From Pisolithus tinctorius (taxonomy: Eukaryota > Basidiomycota > Agaricomycetes > Boletales > Pisolithaceae), in contig JANFAH010000002.1 in the NCBI GenBank assembly GCA_024663395.1, positions 1,550,001-1,614,000 on the forward strand: DNA of 64,000 nt, given 5' to 3'. Position 1 is the stretch's first letter. Each line of letters begins with the position of its first letter. Under the pieces are notes generated by a model, which was not told where the DNA came from, did no database searches, and saw only the letters and a program-made list of their open reading frames with translations. This document shows positions 35,801-44,728 of the stretch, in pieces. A program made the translations under genes and the position numbers.

Positions 35801-36194
35801 ACCTCTTCTTGAGGTCACAGGCGAGATTGTAGAGAGATAAGGCACGATAGGGATGCCCTGGTGGACGGAGCTCTAGCGCCGCACGCCCAAGCGACACGGC
35901 TTCTTCCAAGTCGGCAGATGCCCCCTGGTCCTCATATCTTTTCGAAAGGCAAGCTGCCAGATGGATGAGAGAGAAGGACCGTTTGTGATTCCCAGTTGGT
36001 CGGAGTTTCAAAGCGTCGCGATACAAAGCGATCGCCCCGTTCAAGTCGTCGATGTTATGCTCTCTCTGGAATCTATCGCGGAGAGCCTCCGCCAATTCGC
36101 TGAGGGCAACATCCCGACCATTATGACCTGGAGGACAGCGTTCCAGCTTTTCTCGGCTGTGGGAAACGTCATCTGTCGAAGCCATTGAACACAA
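32847..36194 (-). CDS. TPR-like repeat protein with C-terminal HET domain, 1115 residues, single exon
   Basis: The N-terminal half (about residues 20-590) is built of 45-residue repeats with D-L-x-x-A at the start and LxLRPxGHPxR in the middle. This repeat class is common in Agaricomycete CHAT- and NACHT-linked proteins. Two repeat versions alternate, one with NLACDL and one with ELAICL-type helices, so the true period is 90 residues (270 bp). Residues about 690-810 hold the HET signatures: FVMLSHRWG, CCIDKDSSAE and WFQRGWTLQELLA. A region with EDIAYSLFGIFNLHLPVLYGE (about 870) follows, typical of basidiomycete HET proteins. HET domains trigger cell death in allorecognition, so this may be an immune or incompatibility receptor with repeats as sensor; that role is inferred. 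The start could also be the Met nine bases downstream. No introns. Confidence 0.9.
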   Translation of the reverse strand: MCSMASTDDVSHSREKLERCPPGHNGRDVALSELAEALRDRFQREHNIDDLNGAIALYRDALKLRPTGNHKRSFSLIHLAACLSKRYEDQGASADLEEAVSLGRAALELRPPGHPYRALSLYNLACDLKKRFQKLNDMRDLDEAIELHRVALELRPSGHAHRSSSLHELAICLSNRHDKQGVVADLEEAITLGRAALELRPPGHPHRGILLHNLACDLRTRFQKQANASDLEEAIELHRAALELRPLGHPRRSASLHQLAVCLSSRYDNQGTIADLEEAVTLGRAALDLRPPGHPYRAAALHNLACDLRKQFQKEADMHHLEEAIELLRAALELRPSGHPNRSSSLHALALCLSDRYDNQGAAADLEEAVTLGHAALELCSPGHPDRVVVLYNHACDLLKKFRKQADMPATSSLHRATSVVCPTGMADVASSLSELSLHLWDRFQKQATTSDLDDAICLATYALELRLPRRSHHDIPVGAWIQGLAQGTDSDGHVMLGREVDNLRDLANYHRARFQRQDTFVDLNAAIEMYRSVLQFHPTGHPSRASSLHDLAQCLADRFRQPPPTSDLDEAIALEQEALQLLIPGDPSYDMSRCSLTAYLQMKIGAQGAIPSSNPPSVTHFDIKQVIRNVAFDTLKAMPPRLLHTYTGILCNREAQVSHFMASQQYNQLLSSCATCDPAQQMKLIHTVVSKYFQFVMLSHRWGRGEPLLHDVEGHPIYGMSTRGGLGKLQTFCLVACERDYLWAWSDTCCIDKDSSAELQEAIGSMFAWYRRSALTIVYLSDVPDTESFGSSEWFQRGWTLQELLASERVLFYTLNWTLYKNLTSSNHKADDAVLEELERATGIESRFLTSFSPGMDDARSRLQWASLRRTTRPEDIAYSLFGIFNLHLPVLYGEPAENALGRLLAEIVSQSGDTSVLDWVGEASPYHSCFPAQITSYQMLPSPPLPPDAEEHVTMKERPASLLTALQTLYRSLDKSPLPRFLNRRLTLPCIAHPVTVVRLKGTAPKYTYEIQASGLRALEITLPSELENEILLQGGLQLVRPWHSKLLGPSAGLHTTPEEQLLLALGRPFNALLLTELPHSEYKRIASSTLITAQPADLTSILQSEIRTFDIV

Positions 36195-38664
36195 TTACAC
36201 TGGGAGGATATGCACGGTGGAAATGATTGAGCCTGAAGGCTAAGTTCGGTAATCAGCTGCAATAAAACAGGAATGGTAGGGACCATACGTTATGCGTTGG
36301 AAACGACAAAGAAACGGGTTACTAAGGAACCTTGAGTTGGCAGAATGCTACCCGAATCAGCGAGGCTAAATAAACAGCGCAAGAGAACCCACAGTTGGTT
36401 GTAAAGCCGAGAAGAAACTGTTCAGCCTTGCTACTTTAGCGGCTATATGCACCAATGGTTGGTGAACGTCTGTGGGAGACAGAGACTACGGCGTACAAAC
36501 AGTATGGGTCCACATTTCCGCATGTCTGTCAATGATGCTCCACAGTCTGAGTCATTCCAAACAGCGGGGAATTCTTAGTTAGTTGCCCCCGTGACGCAGC
36601 GGCAGTACTCCACGACACTGCATGTTCCTAATTTTCGCATAAGAGGAAAGCGGCCACACCCTGCACGAACTCGTCTATCATCGGCGAGTGCAACGGCTGC
36701 CGATGGCAACTAATAGCTTACCTTGCATGAGGTCATGGTCGAACGGAATCACAGAGAGAAGAGAGGTACCTACCCCAAGCCGATACGATACGATGCCGTT
36801 TCCCTTCGCGCAACGGGGAGGAACAAGCCACAAATGATACTTTTGTCACCGCTTCAAAGGCGAGTGAACCGATATTGACTGCCACCCAGACACAAGTGAG
36901 GGACGACTTGAGATTTGTCGCAGCAACAGTATTGTGTCGTGCAGTAATAGCACGTTCACCGCGCACGTACGAAACTTGATGCATGGATTCCAACTGCGGT
37001 GGTGTTGCTGACAACCGTGGAGGTGCAGTGGGTTGGATGCGAGGAAGGTTACAGGTACCAGGTACTGCAATCTACAATACATTCACGGAATCGTGCTAAA
37101 TAACTACATAAAGTGAAGCACCCGCCTGTGGAGCGTACGCAGAAGTCATCAGAATTTCACTCAACCGAGGACCACCTTGAGATTGGGCAGGGCACAACCT
37201 CAAGTCAATACTCGAGCAGACTCGAACACTCATAGCCGTTCGCAGCTGACCTGGTACCCTAGGCATGAACACATCAAGCGAGTTGAGGCCGCGCGGGAAC
37301 CGACGGACAGGAAGTCCCCACGAAGATTCCTGGTAAAATGTTCCGTCATTTGGTTTCTCCTATCTTCGCCTTCGTTCCGTTGCAGCTGCATGTCTGGCTG
37401 TCGTCACATCTGACGCCCGCCAGTCCGCCAGTTGAACCTACTCTTGCCCTATATCGACCAATAGAATGAAGTGAGTGTGTCATCGACGAGACCGTTCGTG
37501 AGCTGGTACGTAGAGCTGAACCAGAAGTACTTCCTATCGATGCCGTGCAGGTGGCGCCCGGCGAATGGGGACACTTTAGAAATGGTATATATAAAAAACT
37601 GCGTCATTACCCTCGGTATCCGCAGAAACACGCGTATCTAAGCCGCCGATGCCATCCAATTTCCTCGAAATCCCTTGATATCACCCGTTACCCTCGCAGT
37701 CCCCTGCATCCCGCCGTCAGACGTGGAAGAGGAGGAGGAGGCCGACGCTTCGCCTTACTCATGTACTCGCACCAGTTATCGCGTCTCACGGATGCCAACT
37801 ACCCTTGTTCACCACCTCCGGATCATCGGCGCTGCCTAACCGGATAAGAACTTTCTTCGACAATCTTGTCAACTTTCCTTCACCAGGTCAGCACACTTGC
37901 TTCCACTACTCCAACGTGGTACCCTCGTCTTCTCTCAGTTGCGCAGGCCGGTCGTACTGCACCCATCGCCCGCCCATCTTCCCCAGCCCCGTTCCCGGTG
38001 ACAGTCATATAAGACTCAGATACCCACTCGGGTTCATGTGCCTCAGAAAGCAACCCGGAGTTCCCACAGGTACGTCAAGCCAACCCCCCGAGGAGCACGA
38101 GATGTGGGCAGACTGGAGCACATGTGTCGAATCATGGTCATCGATTCGGCAGATCGCGGACAGGGCTATTGGGAGCGGTGTAGCAGCCCAACCGCCTACG
38201 TCTGGCCACTGTACGCGCCGCGACACAATGTATTACATGTCACATATAAATTCCTGGTGCGGGTTACCTGACAGAAGGGGGGGGGAAAGGAACATCACAT
38301 GTCCCCATCAACAAGCAAGGTGCCTGCTACCACGCAGGCGGTGCCTCCGGGGTCGATAGAGCCCTGGCCAGGGCAAGGGGACCTTGCGAGGTATGTAACT
38401 TACATACTGGGAAGCACAGGTGCAAAATTTAGTAGTAATCACAGTTGATGCACGATGGCTCAGAGCATCTAGCACTACGAATACTGCATATTTCAGGCCA
38501 GTGGTTTCCAAGATCGAGTCAATGAAAACGATTACAAGGACAGCCCGGGATGTAGTCATTGCGGCTTATATGGGTCTCTTCCTAGGACACACTTTCTAAA
38601 GCGTAGAGAAAAACATACTGCGAAAAGAAGACATTCTTGCTGGTGAAGGGTATAAGAAGGTTGA
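36195..38664. other. Long intergenic region with a duplicated segment, no clear gene
   Basis: No recognised coding sequence. About 36880-37400 is repeated in direct orientation at about 39845-40370. A short minus-strand frame (38308-38559) is hydrophobic and could be a membrane-protein remnant, but I cannot support it. A G run lies at 38278-38286. Confidence 0.4.
36880..37400 (+). repeat. Direct duplication, copy 1
   Basis: Shares long blocks with 39845-40370 at a constant offset of about 2965 bp near both ends. Shared blocks include TTTGTCGCAGCAACAGTA, GCACGTACGAAACTTGATGC and TTTCTCCTATCTTCGCCTTC. The copies have diverged by perhaps 15 percent (visual estimate). It lies downstream of the calmodulin-like gene's 3' end. 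Confidence 0.75.
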
Positions 38665-39564
38665 TTACTTGGAAGACATCATCTAGGTACAATGTTGTCA
38701 GTAACTGAATCCCGGAACCCGCCAATAAACGAAATCAGTAAAGGTGACAACCCACCTTGACGAACTCTGTAACCCCGCCTAGTCGACGATCAGAAGGCTG
38801 AACAGCTACTCAATCGGAAGACTCACCATCGTAACTGATCTGAGCCTCTCCAGCAACGTCGGTTTCACGGACCATCTCAGTGGCCTCTTCATCGGTCAAC
38901 TCTTCGCCTACAATTTCAACATCGAAAGTCTTCGTTCACATTTAGAAAACGGTAAGGATTGCGTACCAAGGTATGCCATGATGCACCGCAACTCAGCCAT
39001 GCTGATAAGACCGTTCTCATCCTTATCCAAGGCCTTGAATGCATTTCTGCTCTTTTCTTGGCTATCCGTACAATGCACCTTCCGCGTCATCCATGCGTCG
39101 AATTCTGGGAAATCAGCCACCGCCTCGTCGTCTTCATTAGTTTCATTGACCATGTCCTCAAGTTCAGCATCGGTAAGACTCTGTGCTAACAAGCACATGA
39201 CAGTTCCAAGCTCTTTCGCAGTAATCATCCCATCACCGTCTGCCAAAACATTATATTAGAACTCCTAATCCCACGACCACATAGGAAATGCGCGTCTAAT
39301 GCAGAAAAAGTACCTTGATCGGAGGTAGAGAAGGCTTCCTCGAACTCTGTACATCGCCGTATTCATTACATCCGACGGGTAAACAACAACAACGGGTATA
39401 CTTACTGGAGATTAGCTCTGTATGTTAGCTGTTAGCAACTACGACCAAAAAAACAAGCGGGCATCCCACCTTCGGACTGAGCAAAGTCACAAGAGTCCGT
39501 AACGATGAACAAGAGTGAAACCTACATAACAAGGAGGAAGACAACTCACAAACTGATCGGCCAT
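38665..39564 (-). CDS. Diverged calmodulin-like EF-hand protein, 149 residues, 8 exons
   Basis: Exons on the minus strand: 39550-39564, 39470-39476, 39406-39417, 39314-39346, 38967-39239, 38827-38907, 38756-38766 and 38665-38682. Microexons of 7, 12 and 11 nt are required to give the calmodulin frame, starting MADQFSEE and ending in YDEFVKMMSSK. The length equals canonical calmodulin. EF-hands 1 ([12 protein letters not shown]) and 3 ([12 protein letters not shown]) have intact loops. EF-hand 2 ([12 protein letters not shown]) has Asn at position 1 and Ala in place of Gly at 6. EF-hand 4 ([12 protein letters not shown]) has Ala at positions 3 and 6. Only two calcium sites therefore look canonical. 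True calmodulin is nearly invariant in fungi, so this is probably a paralogue, not the essential copy. A TA-flanked hairpin element lies just upstream. Confidence 0.92.
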
Positions 39565-39681
39565 GTTCTTACAACAGATCTCGTTTGGCTATCGACTCTT
39601 CTGCGATGGTGGGAGATGGGATAGAAGGGAATAACTGCTGGTGGAATAACATGGAATGATTAATCTGTGCTTCCCACATTA

Positions 39682-39801
39682 GGGTGGCTCAAAGTTGGTG
39701 CCTACGCCGGCGCCGGCGCCCACGCCTACAGCAAGACTACTCACAAATTAGCTGTAGGCGTAGGCGGTGGTGGCGGCGTAGGTGCCAACTCTGAGCAACC
39801 C
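39682..39801. mobile_element. 120-bp hairpin MITE with TA target duplication
   Basis: The two ends (GGGTGGCTCAAAGTTGG and the inverted form of CCAACTCTGAGCAACCC) are inverted copies over about 50 bp each, separated by a loop of about 18 bp. The arms contain GCCTACGCC repeats. TA flanks both ends (39680-39681 and 39802-39803), as for Tc1/mariner or Stowaway-type elements. It lies about 115 bp upstream of the calmodulin-like start. Confidence 0.8.
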
Positions 39802-39844
39802 TATTAAATGAAGTTCTGCATATAACATACCAAAAGTCTTCACT

Positions 39845-40370
39845 GCGACCCAGACACGAGTGACGAACGAGTTGAAATTTGTCGCAGCAACAGTAGTGAG
39901 TCGTGCAGTAATAACACGTTCACCGTGCACGTACGAAACTTGATGCATGGATCCCAAACCACGGCGGTGTTGCTGGTGACCGTGGAAGTGCACTGGATTG
40001 GACGCGGAGAAGGTTACAGTACTGCAGTCTACAATACATTCATGGAGTCACGCCTAATGACCAATATAATGTGAAACACCCGGCGCCTGAGGAGCGTACG
40101 CAGAAGTCACCGGACTTACACATTTACTGGCCTGCGAGTCATAGTGACCAGAATCCATCCTCGAGCAGACTCAAACACTCATAGGCGTTCGCAGCTGACC
40201 TCGGTACATTGAAAAGTCATCAATCGAGTCGACACAGTAACTCGCTACCATCACCCTGCCGCGTGGGAACCGACGGACAAGAAGTCTCACGAAGATTCCT
40301 GGCAAAATGTTTCTTTTTTCGATTTCTCCTATCTTCGCCTTCGTATCGTTGCAGCTCCATGTCTGTCTGT
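39845..40370 (+). repeat. Direct duplication, copy 2
   Basis: Matches 36880-37400 as described there. The two copies bracket the calmodulin-like gene, so a tandem duplication of about 3 kb with later loss is one explanation. Confidence 0.75.
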
Positions 40371-41484
40371 CGTCGACAATCTAGTTTTTCCATCATCTTC
40401 GACGACCTTTTGGATTTCTCTACATAATTCCCGAAGCACCATTTGTGAAGCTCGACCCTCGTCTCGGAAGATCTGTTGAGACGACATCTTTTGGCAGACC
40501 TTTCAGGACGAAGTGCGGTCCATGACCGACTCCCCCCAGGCTTGCTACCAATTCCACGACGTTTTGACTGGTTTCATGACCACTGCAAATGTTTTTCCAA
40601 TCGGCAGCGTACGATGTTAGACTGTGTACTGTATGCTCTGGGACCTGCGGAAGGGTTGCGTCCTGTCATGTCGAGCTAACATGACGCTGCTGGCCAGCTT
40701 TTACCACCTTCCAAGCTCCCCTGCCAATGCACTGGGCGGCCATATCACGCTGCAGTAAGTACATCCAGACAGTCGTGAACTGTTCGTAGATTTGTCGTTG
40801 CTCCAGGATATCTTCATTCTCGCCAGAAAGATTGCAAGAATAGTATAACGGCGCACTTTTCTTGCCAGCTACTGATGAACCAAATTCTCCACAGATCACC
40901 CCCACACTCTGATCGTCTTTCGAGCCCTCCCTCAAGTTTTCCTTTTGTTACCCATGCTGATAACCTTGCCAGCTATGGACTTCTCGTCTACGATCAGGCG
41001 CATTTCGCCCTTCCATGTGGCTGTCACGAGCTGACCTTCAACGCATTTTCTTACTCTACGGTGTGCAATACAACGGTACCTGCAAGTTTCTTTGGTGTGT
41101 GAGCTCTCGGTTCCCGGCCATCCAGAGGTATACCTGATACCCATATACGCTGCGCTGATAAGCACGGACATAGCTGCCAGCACGCCCCTTGTGTTCGGAC
41201 CCACCGTCATACTTGGCAACGAACATCATCAAATGTACATGTCGACCAGTTCTTTGGTAAACAAGATTTCTGCCGATGAGTTCGAGGGCCCTAATCTAGT
41301 GGGCTAAGTTGAGGCGGCTTCGGCCACAAAGACAAGTAGTCAGGAGGGTTGTTTCCCGAGACGACATACACTTGACCTGCCAACTTACAGAGTAGAGATA
41401 GGTGATCTATATAATCCAAGACATTCTACACATGTACTTCCAAATTCTATTCCTTATATCTTCCCCCACGCATCAAGTGATTCC
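40371..41484. other. Intergenic, no recognised gene
   Basis: Short open frames occur on both strands (for example minus 40932-41219 and plus 41092-41307), with no family I recognise and no convincing splice structure. The last 100 bases are the 3' flank of the PFK gene. Confidence 0.35.
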
Positions 41485-44477
41485 TTACACCAACTCCGAT
41501 CTTCCAGACAATGCCTCCACCCAAACCTTGACAGACTCCCACCACACTTCCTTCCCCCTCCTATTCTTCATATCGGCATGCTTCACCATTTCCGTCACAG
41601 GTACCCACTTCAGCGCTGATCTCTGAATCGTGATCACAGCTGCACTCTCAGGGGGGGCACATCGCGATTTAAGTGGTTGGGCGAGAAGAGATTGATGATG
41701 TTCCTCGAGGAATGCCATGCATCGTAGGGAGAGACGGGCGGCGCGGGCGCGGTCCATTGGTGTAGGTACTCCACCTTGGAGGATGTGTCCGAGCGAGGCA
41801 TAACGCGAGTCGAAGAGGCCGCCGCCTTCTACGCGGAACATGTCCGTGAGCATAGAGGTGGTGTATACTTTGGAGGCGCATTCGTTTCTGGGTGGGGAGA
41901 AAGGTGTCGGTGTATGTGTCAGGGCATGAGAAGGAGTGAAGGAAGGAAGGAGGAGACACACCGAATGACGAGACGTCCCTCGCTTTTGCCCTTCGCGTCC
42001 AGACCATACCGTATCTTGAGGAACTTGACATCCGCACGTAGCATATCGAGATCCATCCCCTGCTCAGGAGTATACACGAGTGACGCTCCCGTCTTTCAAA
42101 AAGAAAGTGACCGTTCGACATCACAAATTACAGCACGCAAAGGAAAACGCACCGCCAACGCACCCATCGTCGCAATATACCCGCACTGTCCACCCTGGGT
42201 TTCAACAACAAACACCCTATTCCTACTCGCACTAGCGCTCTGCTTGATCGCATCACACGCATCCACGAGCGCATTCAAACTCGTGTCACTTCCAAGACTG
42301 AACTCGGTCATGGGGACATTGTTCGAAATCGTCGCGGGGAGATGCACCATCGGGATATGAAACGCTGGATACAGGCTCCTTCCGTTCTCTAAGATCAACA
42401 AAGCATTGAACGCCTCGAATCCACCTATGAGCATCAGAGCGTGGAAGTTGTGTTGCTGGAAACGGGCTGCGACGGCACCGAGATCGACGCTAGGCAAGGT
42501 ACGGTTCGTACCGAGTTCGGAGCCTCCGCGTGATGTCCAGCCGTCAACACCGAGCCAGGAGAGTTCATGGATGGCGTCGTCGAGGAGGCCCTTGAATCCG
42601 TTGTGAACGGCGAGAGGGGTATGTCCTTGTTTGATGCAGTACCGGACTGCGGCACGGGTAGCGGCATTCATGCCTCCTGCGGGCGCACCGATGCTAGAAG
42701 AGGTGAGGAAATTGAGTATATGCTAGGGTGGCTCAACTTACTGCATGATGGCTACTCGCATGCGCTACAATGGGCGTCAGTCAAGCTGAACAGTCCGTCG
42801 AAGAGTAGGATTACCTTTTCTTCGGAGAGCATCTTCTCCTTGTACAGCAGAGATGTGGTCATGAATCCATCCAAACTCTGCAAGAACTCGGGATCACGCA
42901 AGGACATTGCCTTTGCAAAGTCCTTAGCGGCAATGGCATCTGCAACAGCTCGAGTCTGCAACGGATCCCTTGAACAGTGGTACCGGTAAACAGAGAGTGG
43001 CATACATACCATCGCCACGGCCTCCATCAAAGGCACTCGCGTGATTTTGTTCTCGCTCACACCAATCATGTAAGACGGGGTATCTGGGGTAGCCTCGAGA
43101 ACTGCCTTGACAGCTTCTATACCTTGCAAGGTCGGCTATGTACCGTCGACCGAATGAGTCGTGAAGATCACTTGAACCGCACAGGCCTGCTCACCAGAAT
43201 GCGATCGTAGGCACATGGCCGTCCGCCACGTTGGATATGACCGAGCGTGGTGACGCGCGAATCGAGACCGAGACGTTCGGTAAGGACGTCCCTGACGTAG
43301 TCTGCACGGATGGGTTTGAGGTTGCTGTCGTGAGCGCCCTCGGCGACGATCACGAGTGTCTTGCGCTTTCCCACTTCGCGGTGCTGAGAGAGATGGTGGT
43401 GGGTGAAAGAGATCGTATAGATAAGTGAGGAAATACCATTTGAATGGCGTCGCACATCTCGTCCTCCCATGAGTCTGTCTGGGGTGGTCGCTCGGGGATG
43501 AAAATGAAATCTGCACCAGCACTACATACATAAATAATGCGTCAACCTATGGTGGATGCCCACGACGGCATGGAAAGACGGACCTCACGCCTGCCAACAA
43601 GGCCAACCACCCACAGTGTCTACCCATGACCTCGAGCACGAAGGCCCTCGAGTGGGATGCCGCGGTCGAATTGATGTTGTCGATCGCTTCGCAGATCCGA
43701 TGCAATGCTGTTGGGGCGCCAATCGTAAGATCAGTCAAGCTCATGTCATTGTCGATCGAGCCGACGAGTCCGACGATACGCAGATGACCATGTTTCGACA
43801 GTTGTTCGTCTGTGATTTTACCCTCGGAGTGGAGAGTAGTGACGAAGGAGGGCCATTCTGAGCGGAAGAGGTCCGCCCCAGTGAGAGATCCATCGCCCCC
43901 ACATACGACGAGTGCGTCGATGCCTTCCTTGATGAGGTTGTAGGCTGCTGCGAGTCGACCGGCTGGGGTACGGAATGTCTTTGAGCGTGCTGTGCCGATG
44001 AGAGTGCCGCCCTGTGATCGGAATCAATGGCAGGGGAAGTACGAATGATGTTCGTCGGACGCACCTCTGCAAACCAGCCCCTGACGTCGTCCCAACCTGC
44101 ACGGACGATATATCTGCCCTTGAGGGTCCTTCCCCTAGCATGGTCGCCTGTACCATCGCGAAGGAGATCACCATCACCGAATCGGAGGTTTTCGACGAGA
44201 TTGGTGGCTTTTCCGCTGCGCACGCGTTGTCTAGCGGCAGGATCGGCGAAGGGTTCTTCGATGGTGGGGGGTATCTGTGTATCTGTGTTCCCTCGGACGA
44301 GACCCTCGTATCCCTCACGTACGATCCAGGTTTCGCAGCCACTGAGTAACCGTTGAGGAGGGGTGATGTGAGAAAGTCTACTACTACTTGCCTCAGTATT
44401 CCTGCTTTGACGACGGCACGCACGACTGCGCTCATGCCAGCGCTGTCGCCGCCCGAAGTGAGTACTGCGAGTTTCAT
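41485..44477 (-). CDS. PFK1: ATP-dependent 6-phosphofructokinase, 11 exons
   Basis: Phosphorylates fructose 6-phosphate in glycolysis. Exons: 44392-44477, 44065-44341, 43589-44011, 43437-43520, 43195-43383, 43010-43135, 42815-42955, 42742-42764, 42153-42693, 41962-42092 and 41485-41887, about 807 residues, the usual length of the tandemly duplicated fungal enzyme. Visible are [12 protein letters not shown] (ATP-binding start), [26 protein letters not shown] and [13 protein letters not shown] in the N half, and [29 protein letters not shown] and [13 protein letters not shown] in the C half, where the second active site has decayed as expected. Intron 1 is GC-AG (GCAAGT). The exon 3/4 junction has no exact GT-AG solution: the acceptor TAG is one base before the needed exon start. 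Divergent from the exchanger gene. Confidence 0.93.
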
Positions 44478-44728
44478 GGTGGACTTGGTGGTGGAAAAAA
44501 AGACAAGGGAACGTCGTCGGGGATATACGATATATGATATCGATTTGGTTTAGTGCGCTGTTGGGCTGTCCGACAGTGAAACTAAGGGGGTCTTGTCCGT
44601 CCGACAGGCGTCCCTGTGTGCAACGATGACGAGCATCGTAAATTCTGTACTGCCTGAGTGATGTCATTTCGGATTTGGTGGATTATTGAAAGAACCTGCT
44701 GCGTTGGCTCTAACTTGCGACCGTCCCA
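44478..44728. promoter_or_regulatory. Shared divergent promoter of PFK1 and the cation exchanger
   Basis: 251 bp separate the two start codons. AT-rich patches such as ATATACGATATATGATATCGAT lie at 44520-44541, nearer to PFK1. No defined factor site recognised. Confidence 0.5.

Noticed and set aside
42724..42736. TAGGGTGGCTCAA in a PFK1 intron matches the start of the hairpin at 39680
   Set aside because: Only 13 bases match, with no inverted partner nearby; probably chance.
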